From positions 1-34,598 of IMG/VR virus record IMGVR_UViG_3300030107_002569: a stretch of 34,598 nucleotides of DNA. One strand, given 5' to 3'. A program made the translations under genes and the position numbers. A model generated the notes under the pieces. The model was not told the origin of the DNA, did not search any database, and saw only the letters and a program-made list of their open reading frames with translations. The DNA is from a virus. Below, one piece after another: positions 7,515 through 17,078 of the stretch (its first letter is position 1; each line of letters begins with the position of its first letter).

Positions 7515-8207
7515 ATGCCAACAGTTCCTCAGTCGATACAAGAACAAATTCAAATGCTCGAACCCTCGGCGGTGATCGAGTTATTTCAATTGCATTTAAC
7601 GTTGGCTGTTAATGGAACCGACACTGTTTATTACTACCATGCAGGAACCAATGAGATTTATGGAGATATAGTTTTCAACTCAATTACTTATTCTGCTGTT
7701 CCTTGCGAAATGGACGGCTTCAAACGATCAACAACAGGAACATTACCAAGACCTACTTTTACGATTGCTAATGCTGATAGTGCTATTTCTGTTTTGATGT
7801 CGTCTTATAATCCTTTAAATGCAAAAGTTGTAAGAATTAGAACGTGTAAGAAATTTCTTGATGCTGCAAATTTCAGTTCAGGATCAAACGCAACGGCTGA
7901 TCCGACAGCAATATTTGAGTCAGATGATAATTGGTATATAGACAGAATTGCATCTGAAAACATGAACGCTGTTCAATTTGAATTAGCAACAAAAATGGAT
8001 TTAATAAATATTCCTTTACCACGCCGTCAAGTATTAGAACATTGTCCCTGGAGATTTAACAGCCCAACAAATACTGAAGACACTCCGTGTACTTATCAAG
8101 GCTCTGATACAACTTGTGGTCATAAATATTCAGACTGTGCTGCAAAATTTCCAGGTGATCAAGATTTACCTTTTGGAGGTTTCCCAAGTGCAAGACTTCA
8201 AATGTAA
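7515..8207 (+). CDS. Minor tail protein, lambda gpL-like with four conserved Cys
   Basis: 230 residues. The N-terminus (IQEQIQMLEPSAVIELFQLH) and the body match lambda gpL. The C-terminal domain holds Cys177 (EHCPWRF), Cys192 (TPCTYQG), Cys201 (TTCGHK) and Cys208 (SDCAAKFPG), the layout of the four cysteines that bind a 4Fe-4S cluster in lambda gpL. The end, PFGGFP, is typical. It belongs to the M-L-K-I-J tip series. Cluster binding is inferred from the conserved residues. Confidence 0.85.
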   Translation: MPTVPQSIQEQIQMLEPSAVIELFQLHLTLAVNGTDTVYYYHAGTNEIYGDIVFNSITYSAVPCEMDGFKRSTTGTLPRPTFTIANADSAISVLMSSYNPLNAKVVRIRTCKKFLDAANFSSGSNATADPTAIFESDDNWYIDRIASENMNAVQFELATKMDLINIPLPRRQVLEHCPWRFNSPTNTEDTPCTYQGSDTTCGHKYSDCAAKFPGDQDLPFGGFPSARLQM

Positions 8208-8496
8208 CGCAAAGAAACACGCGCTGGCAGAGGCTCCTAAAGAGGCGTGTGGTGTCTTGGTTAATAACACATATTATCCTTGTCGTAATGTTGCAGATCA
8301 TCCTGATGAAGATTTTGTCTTAGAGCCAAAAGATTATTTAAAAGCAAGAATCAAAGGGAAAATTCAGGCAATTATTCATTCACATCCAAAGGGAGGGAAA
8401 GCAAGTCCAGCAGACCATAAAGCTTGTTCAAGATTAAAATTACCTTGGCATATTTATTTAATACCAGAAGACCAATGGTTAACTATCAAGCCTTAG
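8188..8496 (+). CDS. JAMM/MPN-type metallopeptidase (N-terminal half of lambda gpK)
   Basis: 102 residues. I chose the GTG at 8188 because GGAGG (8175-8179) lies eight bases upstream; longer starts have no such site. The JAMM zinc motif is complete: an upstream Glu in APKEACGVL (Glu19), His64-Ser-His66-Pro in IIHSHPKGG, then Ser73 and Asp76 in ASPADH. Lambda K carries this domain fused to NlpC/P60; here the two are separate overlapping genes. It probably trims peptidoglycan or processes tail proteins during assembly or entry. It overlaps the L-like gene by 20 bases. Confidence 0.85.
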   Translation: MQDFKCNAKKHALAEAPKEACGVLVNNTYYPCRNVADHPDEDFVLEPKDYLKARIKGKIQAIIHSHPKGGKASPADHKACSRLKLPWHIYLIPEDQWLTIKP

Positions 8497-8867
8497 TAGG
8501 ACGTCAATGGAACTATGGCAGTCAAGATTGTTATGGATTAATTAAAGACTATTTTAAACTTTTAGGTGTTCAACTTCCTGAATATGAAAGACCTAAAAAC
8601 TTAGAAACTTGTCAAAGTATCTTTTTAGATCAAATGCCAAAAAAAGGTTTTAAACAAATAGAACTAAATTATCGCCTGCCAAATGATGTTTTAATTATGA
8701 GGTTGGGAACTAAAACACCGATGCATGGTGCAATTTTATTACCTAATGAAATGATCCTGCATCAAAAATTAAAATCTTTATCGTGCGTTGAGCCATTAAG
8801 ATCCTACTATGTAGAAAGTGTAGAGGCTGTTTTTCGATATGATGCAACGAGTCATTCTTCTAGATGA
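8475..8867 (+). CDS. NlpC/P60-type tail peptidase (C-terminal half of lambda gpK)
   Basis: 130 residues from the ATG at 8475; the upstream in-frame ATG at 8424 would add 17 residues lying inside the JAMM gene. The catalytic Cys is in GSQDCYGLIKDYF (Cys19) and the His in PMHGAILL (His85), giving the Cys-His arrangement of NlpC/P60 endopeptidases that cut peptide cross-links in peptidoglycan. It overlaps the JAMM gene by 22 bases and the next gene by 29, so the three are translated as a unit. It likely sits at the tail tip. Confidence 0.8.
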   Translation: MVNYQALVGRQWNYGSQDCYGLIKDYFKLLGVQLPEYERPKNLETCQSIFLDQMPKKGFKQIELNYRLPNDVLIMRLGTKTPMHGAILLPNEMILHQKLKSLSCVEPLRSYYVESVEAVFRYDATSHSSR

Positions 8868-10092
8868 ACTAGGGGAAAAATTTGGCTCAGTGCATGAGTA
8901 CCACAATCTCAGAACGCCTGTTGATGCAATTAGACTTTTAACGATTAATTACCCTCAGTTTGGAAAAGATTTACTTGAGTCAGGTGAAAAGGGTGTTGCT
9001 TATAAAGTTATTCAATCAGAAACAGAATTTGAACTAGAGGATATGTTGCTGCCTTTTGGCAGTAAGGATTTAATCATTACACCCGTTATTGCAGGAAGTG
9101 GTAACGCTGGAAGAATAATTTTAGGTGTTGCCTTAATTGGTTTAGCAATTTATACAGGTGGCTTTTCAGCACTTGGTGCTGGAGGATTTACAAAGGCAGG
9201 AATAGCAGCAGGAGGGATGGTTTCAGGTGCAACAGCTTCAGCAATTGCAATTGGTGGAAATATTGGTATTGCTTTGACTCTTGGTGGTATCTCTCAGATG
9301 TTGTCACCTCAACCTCAAGAAATGCCAAAATTCACGCAAGGATCAAATGTAATGGATAGTGGCGCAGAATCTATTGTTAGAGGTTCAGATGGTCGTCAGT
9401 CTTATGCTTATAGAGGAGCAGTTAATTCTGTTGGAGCTGGTGCAACAATTCCAGTAGCTTTTGGAAAAACTTTAATAGGTTCACATATTATTTCAGCAGA
9501 TATGCAAGTGACAGATGAATCAGACCCTTTAAACGAATGGATTAAAACACCTTCACCTGAGACAATGAGGATTCAAGGCGAAAAATTAGACAGTGTTTTC
9601 AAAGAAACCTCTGGAATGAAATCAAGACGGATAAACGAGCAAGATATTAGTGGCGGTGTTCAATATTTATCCACTGGAGTTGCTGTTGATATAGATAATC
9701 AAAACAGGCAGCAAATAGGAGGCGAATTTAAAGCAGAATTTAGCGGTAGTACTGATGTGACAAAATTTCAGGTAGCTTTTGAAATAGGCAATGGTTTATA
9801 TAAAGAAATTGCAGGCGCAGGTTCTACAAAAGTAGATGGATTTATAACTTATAAAATTATTATTCAAAATACAAATACAGGTAACATTACATCCACAATC
9901 CAAATGACAGCGCAGGGATTGATGTCAGGTTCTCAATCATATTTTTGGGTGAATTGGTTTACTATTGGTAAAATTCAATTTAAAGATGATTACAAGATTT
10001 TTATAGAGCCTGTAGATCATAGTGCTGATCTAAGTGTCAATACTTTGAAAGTGACACAATTTGGATATTACTTTGTCAACCCTAACACTTAA
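8839..10092 (+). CDS. Tail assembly protein, lambda gpI-like, extended
   Basis: 417 residues. The first 85 (MMQRVILLDELGEKFG...FGSKDLIITPV) match the lambda gpI start: strand, then HNLRTPVDAIRLLTINYPQF, a ubiquitin-like region. A Gly/Ala-rich hydrophobic segment (about 90-155) follows, then MLSPQPQ and a long polar, strand-rich region not found in lambda I. That C-terminal extension (about 190-417) may be an added tip or baseplate-like domain. It lies between the K-type peptidases and J. The start could also be the second ATG at 8842. Confidence 0.75.
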   Translation: MMQRVILLDELGEKFGSVHEYHNLRTPVDAIRLLTINYPQFGKDLLESGEKGVAYKVIQSETEFELEDMLLPFGSKDLIITPVIAGSGNAGRIILGVALIGLAIYTGGFSALGAGGFTKAGIAAGGMVSGATASAIAIGGNIGIALTLGGISQMLSPQPQEMPKFTQGSNVMDSGAESIVRGSDGRQSYAYRGAVNSVGAGATIPVAFGKTLIGSHIISADMQVTDESDPLNEWIKTPSPETMRIQGEKLDSVFKETSGMKSRRINEQDISGGVQYLSTGVAVDIDNQNRQQIGGEFKAEFSGSTDVTKFQVAFEIGNGLYKEIAGAGSTKVDGFITYKIIIQNTNTGNITSTIQMTAQGLMSGSQSYFWVNWFTIGKIQFKDDYKIFIEPVDHSADLSVNTLKVTQFGYYFVNPNT

Positions 10093-10097
10093 CAGAA

Positions 10098-13000
10098 ATG
10101 GGCTTAAATTCTACCTCTACAATTAAAATTATTGATCTTCTTTGTGAGGGAACAATAGAGGGGATTGTTGATAGTGAAAAAGGTATTTACTTAGATGAAA
10201 CACCTATTGAAGCATCTGATGGAATAAGAAATTTTGATACAGATTCAGTTAGTTGGGATTTTAGACTTGGAGGAGCAACACAAGCAAGATTAGATAATTA
10301 TTTAGACAATGGAACATCAACAGTGACAACGGTTAATGCAGAAGTAGGTTCAAATTATAGTGAAACTCTAAATGCAAGTAATGAGGTTTCAAATAGAGAT
10401 TATGGTCAAGGTCAAGTTGTTAGACAAATAACAGATACAGACGTTGAGTCGTTTCATGTTTTATTTTCTATTCCTGCATTATTTTCAACGGCTCAAGAAG
10501 GATTAGCAAAAGGTCAGTTATTTAATGCAACCGTTCGTTTATTTGTTTATGTGCAACCTCAAGGGGGCAGTTACCAACAAGTTTTTCATCGTGATGTCAT
10601 AGGAATAAGCACAACAGACTATCAATTAAAAACACCAAAAATTCAATTACCTGGGCAAGGCCCTTGGAATATAAAAGTATTTAAAAAGACAAATGGTGAA
10701 GATGATTTTGAAATTAGTTATACAGATTTTGAAGAAATTTCAGAGACAACTCCTTTGGCAACGAGCCGAGGAAATCGGGTTTTTTGGACAAGCATTATTG
10801 AGAAACAAGAGCTTAGAAGTTCATACCCTAATACTGCTTGTGTTGGTTTAAGTCTTTCGACAAAACAATTTTCATCTCTGCCAACTAGGGCTTATTTAAT
10901 ACGAGGAGTCAAAGTTGAGGTACCACATAATACGCATGTAAGAGAAGATGGAAGCCTTGAATTTATAGAGGATTACGCTTTTGACGGTTCACTTCATACC
11001 CGTTGGACTACGTGCCCCATTTGCATTTTTTATTCGATGCTTACGAATAAAATTTGGGGGGCAGGTGACTTTATTCAATCATCTTCTTTAAATTGGGTTG
11101 ATTTATATCCTTTAGCGCAATATGCAAATCAATTAGTAACAACACCTGATGGAAATCAAGAACCAAGATTTGCAATTAATACAGTCATAGGAGATAGGGC
11201 ACAGGCTTATCAAGTTCTCAGAGATTTAGCAAGTACCTTTAGGGGTATGACCTATTGGGCTAGTAATGCAATACAAGTTACAGGCGACCATGGAAATTTA
11301 GATGGCTCAGATGTTGCACCTGTGCATCTTTATAACAACTCAAATGTCATTGATGGCTTTTTTAATTACACAGGAACATCAATAAAAACTAGAAGTACAT
11401 CAATACGAGTTAGATATAACGACCCTGATAATTTTTATAAATCTAATTTTGTTGTTGTAGAAGATTACGACTTAATTGCCAAATATGGTTATCAAACAAA
11501 AGAGATAGTTGCTTTTGGATGTACTTCAAAATATCAAGCGCAGAGAATGGGTCGTTGGATGATGGCAGCAGAGGAATTAGATCAAAAGGTAATTAGTTTT
11601 TCAACTGGGTTAGAAGGTGTTGCTGTTTTTCCAGGTCAAGTTTTCGCTGTAGCTGATGAAATGGTTGCAGGAGCAAGATTAGCTGGAAGGGTATCAAGTG
11701 CAACGACTACAGCAATTACTTGTGATCAAACTATTTCATTACCTGCTGGCTCTGGCCATCAAATCACTTGCGTTATGCCTGATGGTGATAGAGAAATTAA
11801 AGATATTAGTTCTGTTTCTGGGGCTGTAGTAACTTGTTCAGCTTTTAGTGCAGCACCTCAAGCACAATCAGTATGGTCTATCTCTTCTACTTCAGTCACA
11901 GAGCAAAAGTATAGATGCTTATCTATTGATGAGACCCCTAATGGTACATATTCAATTACAGGAACAGAATTTAATGATTCAATTTATTCAACTGCTGATT
12001 CTGGAACAGCTCTTGAATATGACAGTGTAAACGTATTTGATGAAAATCCAGCTGCAATTACTAATTTAACTTGGTCTTTTGCAGAAGTCAGAATTAACAA
12101 TAATACTGTTAACAGAATCACATGGAATTGGACAAGAGGAACAAATGGGTCAACAATTATTTTTGGCGTTAGATATAAAATAGGCGGTGGTAATTATGTA
12201 GAAACTTTAACAACTAATAGTATTTTTGAGATTGATAGTTTGGCATCTGGTACACAATTAACTTTTGAAGTTAGAGCTGTTGGGCCTGCGCCTGTAAGAA
12301 AAACATCACCGTGGACTGCTCAAACAATTACTGTTCCATCTCCTGATTCTGGCGGAGGCAGTGGCGGTAGTGATCCAACACCTGTTCTTTTACCGCCTGA
12401 TGCTCAACAAGTCAGTATTCACCCAACATCAAACGATGAAGGCAACTTGGAATGGGTTGTTCCAACAACATGGGGCGGTAATGTTTCGGACTTAGTTGTA
12501 ATCATTCGACATTCATCAAAAACAGATGGCACAGGAGCATGGGCTGATTCAACCTTATTAAGAGAGGTTGAGGCTAATACTAACTTTGCTGTTTTACCTT
12601 TAATCAATGGTGAATATCTTGTTAAATTTAAAGATAAAAATGGGAACAAAAGTGAAAATGCTGTTAGTGCAATTATTAATATTGCAGATGCAATTCCAAG
12701 ATTAAGCCAATCTGTTAGAAGAGAAGATTCAGATAGCCCACCATTTCAAGGTCAAAAAGATAAAGTCTTTTATTCTAATGAATATGATGCTTTAGTTTTA
12801 GATGGTACAGATTTATGGGATGACCACTCAGAAAATATAGATGATTGGGGTTCTATTGATTTTCTTGGAACACTTAACAAAACAGGAACTTACTTTTTTA
12901 ATAATTATGTTGATTTAGGCGGCAAATTTAGCGTTGTATTTAAAAGATTATTAACAACAAGGGGTTTACTCCCTAACGATACAATTGATGATCGTGCCGC

Positions 13001-13547
13001 AAATATAGATACATGGTCAGATTTTGATGGAGCATTAGCAGATGAAACCAATGCAGATATTTTCTTTAGAATTAGTGATGTAGCAGCAACCGTTGGTGAT
13101 TTTGAAACAGAAGACGGTGACAACGTTTTATTAGAAGACGGCGATAAGGTAGAGCAAGAATTAAATACTACTTTTGGCGATTGGATCAAAATGGAAACAG
13201 GAAGATATACAGGTCGAGTTTTTCAATTTAAGGCAGATTTATCAAGTACAACTGTTGACCAAACACCTTTGGTTGATGAACTTGGTTACACATTGCTATT
13301 TGATGCTAGAACAGAAAGCTTAACCACAAGCTCTGGGGCAGGTGCTAAAAATGTCACTTATGCAAATGCTTTTTATGAAACTCCTAAATTAACGATTACC
13401 GCTAGCAATATGGAAACAGGCGATTATTATACAATTACAAATGAGGCTCGAACTGGTTTTACTATTACATTCTATAATAGTAGTGATGCGGCTCAAAATC
13501 GAGGTTTTAGCTACACCGCTAATGGTTACGGGGCTGAAGAGTCCTAA
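10098..13547 (+). CDS. Tail tip / central fibre protein, lambda gpJ-like
   Basis: 1149 residues, the largest gene in the window. It starts GLNSTSTIKIIDLLCEGTIEGI, the J-family opening ('...dLlsEGeIeGl'). Typical J segments follow: IGDRAQAYQVLRDLASTFRGM and TKEIVAFGCTSKYQAQRMGRW. A fibronectin-III-like region lies at about 660-740 (NRITWNWTRG...FEVRAVG), then a Ser/Gly linker (PDSGGGSGGSD), a second such region, and repeated acidic C-terminal segments. In lambda, J contacts the outer-membrane receptor and decides host range. Its C-terminus is expected to vary between relatives. Confidence 0.88.
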   Translation: MGLNSTSTIKIIDLLCEGTIEGIVDSEKGIYLDETPIEASDGIRNFDTDSVSWDFRLGGATQARLDNYLDNGTSTVTTVNAEVGSNYSETLNASNEVSNRDYGQGQVVRQITDTDVESFHVLFSIPALFSTAQEGLAKGQLFNATVRLFVYVQPQGGSYQQVFHRDVIGISTTDYQLKTPKIQLPGQGPWNIKVFKKTNGEDDFEISYTDFEEISETTPLATSRGNRVFWTSIIEKQELRSSYPNTACVGLSLSTKQFSSLPTRAYLIRGVKVEVPHNTHVREDGSLEFIEDYAFDGSLHTRWTTCPICIFYSMLTNKIWGAGDFIQSSSLNWVDLYPLAQYANQLVTTPDGNQEPRFAINTVIGDRAQAYQVLRDLASTFRGMTYWASNAIQVTGDHGNLDGSDVAPVHLYNNSNVIDGFFNYTGTSIKTRSTSIRVRYNDPDNFYKSNFVVVEDYDLIAKYGYQTKEIVAFGCTSKYQAQRMGRWMMAAEELDQKVISFSTGLEGVAVFPGQVFAVADEMVAGARLAGRVSSATTTAITCDQTISLPAGSGHQITCVMPDGDREIKDISSVSGAVVTCSAFSAAPQAQSVWSISSTSVTEQKYRCLSIDETPNGTYSITGTEFNDSIYSTADSGTALEYDSVNVFDENPAAITNLTWSFAEVRINNNTVNRITWNWTRGTNGSTIIFGVRYKIGGGNYVETLTTNSIFEIDSLASGTQLTFEVRAVGPAPVRKTSPWTAQTITVPSPDSGGGSGGSDPTPVLLPPDAQQVSIHPTSNDEGNLEWVVPTTWGGNVSDLVVIIRHSSKTDGTGAWADSTLLREVEANTNFAVLPLINGEYLVKFKDKNGNKSENAVSAIINIADAIPRLSQSVRREDSDSPPFQGQKDKVFYSNEYDALVLDGTDLWDDHSENIDDWGSIDFLGTLNKTGTYFFNNYVDLGGKFSVVFKRLLTTRGLLPNDTIDDRAANIDTWSDFDGALADETNADIFFRISDVAATVGDFETEDGDNVLLEDGDKVEQELNTTFGDWIKMETGRYTGRVFQFKADLSSTTVDQTPLVDELGYTLLFDARTESLTTSSGAGAKNVTYANAFYETPKLTITASNMETGDYYTITNEARTGFTITFYNSSDAAQNRGFSYTANGYGAEES

Positions 13548-13581
13548 ATTATTTCTCCAAACCCCTTACAATCACTAGGTT

Positions 13582-15120
13582 ATGGCCACTCACGATTATG
13601 TTTTAGCCAATCAATCAGGCTCAAGTTTTCGTACAGACTTAAATAATGCTTTAGCTGCTGTTGTCTCTAATAATTCAAATTCAAGTGAACCATCGACCAC
13701 CTATGCATATATGCTGTGGGTCGATTCTACAAATAATTTAGTTAAGCTTAGAAACTCCTCAAACAATGGCTGGGTAACTTTGTTTACAACGGCTGGAGGT
13801 CTTGATGTTGATGCAGCATCAAACTTTAATGAGGATGTAACTTTTACGGGTGCTAGTTATAACTTAGTTTGGGATAAATCAGATAATGCTCTTGAATTTG
13901 CTGATAATGCAAAGGCTTTATTTGGGAGTTCGGGAGACGTAGAAATTTTTCACGATGGTAGTAATTCTTGGATCACGAATAGTGCTGGTAATTTATATGT
14001 TAGAGGTAGTGATATTCGTATATTAGGGACTAATAATGACAATATGCTTAAAGCTGTGCATGATGGTACCGTAGAGTTGTATTTTGATGGCACGAAAGTT
14101 TGTTATACAGCTTCAAACTCATTAAAGTTTGATGATAATAAAAAGGCTATCTTTGGCGCACAATTAGAAATTTACCATGACGGATCGAGTAACATTATTT
14201 TAGCGAATAGTGGCGATATAAATATTAGAATGAATAGCTCTGAAAACTCAATAGTTGGAAGACAAAATGGGTCAAGTGAGTTGTACTATGATAACGTTAA
14301 GAAATTAAATTCGGCTAGTTGGGGCATCAATATTGTAGGTCAACTTTCAGCAGATACTTTAAGTTTAGGAGATAGTGAAAAACTTTTACTTGGTGCGTCA
14401 GAGGACCTAAAGATCTATCACGATTCAGCAAATATAATCGAAAGTCATAACGGGTTCACCTTATATCTCAATAAGGGAAGTACTGAGAATATGGCTACAT
14501 TTGCTCCAGATGGCGCAGTGTCTCTCTTTTATGATCATGCAAAAAAGGTTTACACATCAGCAAATGGCTTGCAATTTGATGACAATATTATCGCAGCATT
14601 TGGTAATAGTAACGATATGCAAATATGGCACTCGCCTGGTTCTGGAGGGATAAATTATTTTTATTCCCCATCAATGAGCGTTGTCCATCAGTTCCCTGTT
14701 GGCCAATCTTGGACATTAGAGACAACTGGAGCTGATAAAAGAATCGTTTGCCCTGATAATGGTGATGCTACGAGTGTGCGAATATATCATAATGGATCTC
14801 TTAAGATTGAAACTACTTCTTCGGGATGTACGGTGACTGGTACTGTTACTGAAACTTCCGATATAGCACTTAAAACAAATATCGAACCTCTAGATAATGT
14901 ATTAGAAAAATTAAAACAAATTACTGGTTATAAATATCAATTTAAAGATACTGGACATAATTCAATGGGTGTAACGGCTCAAGACGTAGAAAAAGTTTTT
15001 CCTGAACTTGTACACGGTGAAGAAGGTGAAAAAACTCTTCAATATAGTGGTTTGATAGGTGCGCTTGTAGAATCAGTCAAAGAATTATCAGCAAAAGTTG
15101 CAGCGTTAGAGGCTAAATAA
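13582..15120 (+). CDS. Tail fibre with C-terminal S74 intramolecular chaperone
   Basis: 512 residues. The body carries four to five imperfect repeats of the type FGxxxDxxIxHDG (for example ALFGSSGDVEIFHDG, AQLEIYHDGS, SEDLKIYHDSA), alternating with ELYFDGTKV-like units, which suggests a repeating beta-rich fibre. Residues 426-512 form a peptidase S74 chaperone: SDIALKTNIEPL with Ser426 and Lys431 as the self-cleavage pair, GYKYQFKD, MGVTAQDVEKVFPELV and a final helix. S74 domains trimerise the fibre and are then cut off. It follows J and likely forms side fibres for host attachment. Confidence 0.88.
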   Translation: MATHDYVLANQSGSSFRTDLNNALAAVVSNNSNSSEPSTTYAYMLWVDSTNNLVKLRNSSNNGWVTLFTTAGGLDVDAASNFNEDVTFTGASYNLVWDKSDNALEFADNAKALFGSSGDVEIFHDGSNSWITNSAGNLYVRGSDIRILGTNNDNMLKAVHDGTVELYFDGTKVCYTASNSLKFDDNKKAIFGAQLEIYHDGSSNIILANSGDINIRMNSSENSIVGRQNGSSELYYDNVKKLNSASWGINIVGQLSADTLSLGDSEKLLLGASEDLKIYHDSANIIESHNGFTLYLNKGSTENMATFAPDGAVSLFYDHAKKVYTSANGLQFDDNIIAAFGNSNDMQIWHSPGSGGINYFYSPSMSVVHQFPVGQSWTLETTGADKRIVCPDNGDATSVRIYHNGSLKIETTSSGCTVTGTVTETSDIALKTNIEPLDNVLEKLKQITGYKYQFKDTGHNSMGVTAQDVEKVFPELVHGEEGEKTLQYSGLIGALVESVKELSAKVAALEAK

Positions 15121-15127
15121 ACCGTAC

Positions 15128-15156
15128 TTGCCACCCTAAGCAATCTTTTTTATATT
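15128..15156 (+). promoter_or_regulatory. Predicted sigma70 promoter
   Basis: TTGCCA (15128-15133), a 17-base spacer and TATATT (15151-15156) match the sigma70 consensus well. The site is in the 57-base gap after the S74 fibre and would start transcription a few bases before the ATG at 15178. It may give extra copies of the small proteins and the second fibre. AT-rich sequence raises the chance of a false match. Confidence 0.4.
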
Positions 15157-15177
15157 ACAAAAACATATGCAAAACTA

Positions 15178-15366
15178 ATGACAACCCCACAAGACGAAAA
15201 AACAGAAATCAAAGCAAGGCTTGAATTGAATGTTTCCAAACTTCAAGAAATACAAGCACAAATAAAAAAGCTACAGGAAGAGGGGCAGGCTTTAACGCAA
15301 CCAATTCTTGAAGATCAAGGTGCTTTAAAAGTACTTGAAAAATTAATTGGTGAATCTAACACCTAA
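15178..15366 (+). CDS. Small coiled-coil protein (62 aa)
   Basis: 62 residues, mostly one long helix (KTEIKARLELNVSKLQEIQA then IKKLQEEGQAL) with heptad-like spacing of Leu/Ile, so a dimeric or trimeric coiled coil is likely. It has no signal peptide or membrane segment. It lies in the fibre block between two fibre genes, so a fibre assembly or oligomerisation role is possible. I do not recognise a family. Confidence 0.55.
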   Translation: MTTPQDEKTEIKARLELNVSKLQEIQAQIKKLQEEGQALTQPILEDQGALKVLEKLIGESNT

Positions 15367-15398
15367 AACTATTAAACTATTAACAAAAGGTTTTAACA

Positions 15399-15722
15399 AT
15401 GGCTTACAGCTACACATGGGAAATCAACGAAAAGAACATGGTTTCTGACGTTTCGGACGGTTTTATTAAAACCATTGTATATAGAGTGAAAGGTATGGAT
15501 GGAAGCACAGAAAAGGCAAGGCACACTGGCCAAATTGAATTGACAAAACCCGAATCTTTGCCAAGTGGTTTTATTGCCTTTAATAGCGTAACTAAAGCTA
15601 AATGCTTGGAATGGGTTAAGGCAGATTCATCTGTTGACGTCTCAGCTATCGAAGGCAGTTTAAAATCTCAAATTGATTTAGTAAACACTCCAGCAGAAAA
15701 AATTGGCGCACCTTGGAGCTAA
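15399..15722 (+). CDS. Conserved marine-phage protein of unknown function (107 aa)
   Basis: 107 residues beginning MAYSYTWEINEKNMVSDVSDGFIKTIVYRVKG. The middle is GQIELTKPESLPSGFIAFNSVTKAKCLEWVKA. The pattern 'dGFvktVhyrv.g.dg...a...G.v.l.....fip...lte...l.WV' is one I recall as frequent in marine cyanophage structural regions (a DUF of the DUF7936 kind), with no known function. An AGG-containing purine stretch (AAAAGG) precedes the ATG. Placement between the fibre genes suggests a virion or fibre-linked role. Confidence 0.6.
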   Translation: MAYSYTWEINEKNMVSDVSDGFIKTIVYRVKGMDGSTEKARHTGQIELTKPESLPSGFIAFNSVTKAKCLEWVKADSSVDVSAIEGSLKSQIDLVNTPAEKIGAPWS

Positions 15723-15744
15723 GGCATTAAACTAAAAGTAAAAA

Positions 15745-16989
15745 ATGGCAGATCGAAAAATCAGTGCGTTAACAGAATTAACGGCTCCTGTTGCTGATGA
15801 TGTAATTCAGATTATTGATTCAAGTGAATCTTCTAACTCTGCCAAGAATAAAAAAATACAATATACAACGCTATTAAGAAACCTACCGTCTGGGAGTAAT
15901 ACAACGCCTTCTTTAGGTTGGTTGGCTGATAGTGGAGCAACGGGTCTTTATAGATCGGCGGCTAATACTCTTTCTGTTTCAATTAATCAAACGTTTGTAG
16001 GCTCGTTCCAATCAAGCGGTTTGCAACTAGGAGCAGGGACTCCAGCAGCACAATTTCATTTGTTTAGCACAGATACCACTGATCAAGTCATTATTGAAAA
16101 TAGTGATACGGGAGCAGATACGGCTCCTGACCTTGTCCTTTTTCGTAATTCTGCTAGCCCTGCCAATGCTGATAATTTAGGCAACCTTGTTTATAGAGGC
16201 GAAGATTCAGCAGGGAACACTCACGACTACGCTTCAATCGCCGCATCAATTAAAACCGTAACAAATGGTGGAGAAGATGGCATTTTAGATTTGATGTCAT
16301 CAGCTAGTGGAACCCTTGCAGCAAGAATAAGATTATCAGCAGATAAAGTTGGATTTGGAGAGACAACACCTTTATACCCTGTTCATATAACAGTTTCGGC
16401 TGCTGGTACAGCTTTATGGATTGAATGTAGTGCTAATGATGCAGGGTCAACGGCTGATATAACTTTATTTTCTAGAAGGGGTGCTTCTGGAGCTGGTCAA
16501 GATAATGATATTCTTTCAACTATTTTTTATAGAGGAAAAAATGATGCTGGAACACCTGAACAAATAAATTATGCAGCGATTGAATCAAAAATAATAGATG
16601 CAAGTGACGGGACAGAAGACGGGCAAATAAATTTCAAAGTGCAAGATGCAGGAACATTAACAACACAATTTTCTATTGATGCAAATTTATTAACTGTTGG
16701 TGATGCTGTTGATATTGCAACTAATACAAGCACAGGTACAAAGATAGGAACTGCAACAGGTCAAAAGATTGGGTTCTGGAATACAACCCCAGTTGATCAA
16801 CCTGCTGCTGTTGCTGATTTAGCTCATAGTACAAGCAGTGGTACTCTTCCCACGCCTGATGGGACAGTGAATATAAGTAATGCTGCAAGTCCTACTAATG
16901 CAGAGCTATTGACGTATTGCGTTGAACTTGAAGCGAAACTTGAAGCTGCTCTTGCTCGCCTACGGGAAACTGGTTTAATTGCATCTTAA
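15745..16989 (+). CDS. Second fibre-like virion protein
   Basis: 414 residues. The start MADRKISALTELTAPVADDV followed by IQIIDSSES and NKKIQYTTLL is, from memory, a widespread N-terminal virion-anchoring module in cyanophage fibres and appendages. The body is Asp/Gly/Thr-rich and strand-rich with two similar units (NADNLGNLVYRGEDSAGNTH near 150 and ILSTIFYRGKNDAGTPEQIN near 260), an internal duplication. It ends in a short coiled coil (NAELLTYCVELEAKLEAAL), a typical trimerisation end. No S74 domain is present. Confidence 0.7.
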   Translation: MADRKISALTELTAPVADDVIQIIDSSESSNSAKNKKIQYTTLLRNLPSGSNTTPSLGWLADSGATGLYRSAANTLSVSINQTFVGSFQSSGLQLGAGTPAAQFHLFSTDTTDQVIIENSDTGADTAPDLVLFRNSASPANADNLGNLVYRGEDSAGNTHDYASIAASIKTVTNGGEDGILDLMSSASGTLAARIRLSADKVGFGETTPLYPVHITVSAAGTALWIECSANDAGSTADITLFSRRGASGAGQDNDILSTIFYRGKNDAGTPEQINYAAIESKIIDASDGTEDGQINFKVQDAGTLTTQFSIDANLLTVGDAVDIATNTSTGTKIGTATGQKIGFWNTTPVDQPAAVADLAHSTSSGTLPTPDGTVNISNAASPTNAELLTYCVELEAKLEAALARLRETGLIAS

Positions 16990-17023
16990 GGATTAAGTGC
17001 AAAGGTAAAAGTGCAACTAATCC
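16990..17023 (+). repeat. Interrupted inverted repeat after the fibre block
   Basis: GGATTA (16990-16995) pairs with TAATCC (17018-17023), and an inner TGCA pairs with TGCA, giving a stem-loop right after the fibre stop codon. The sequence after it (CATAAAAACG) has no T-run, so a classic terminator is unlikely. It may stabilise the 3' end of the structural transcript or pause transcription. Confidence 0.4.
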
Positions 17024-17078
17024 CATAAAAACGATTAGGGTAGTATGACTAATAGCTTTTAAAATAGCTTCTTTTACC

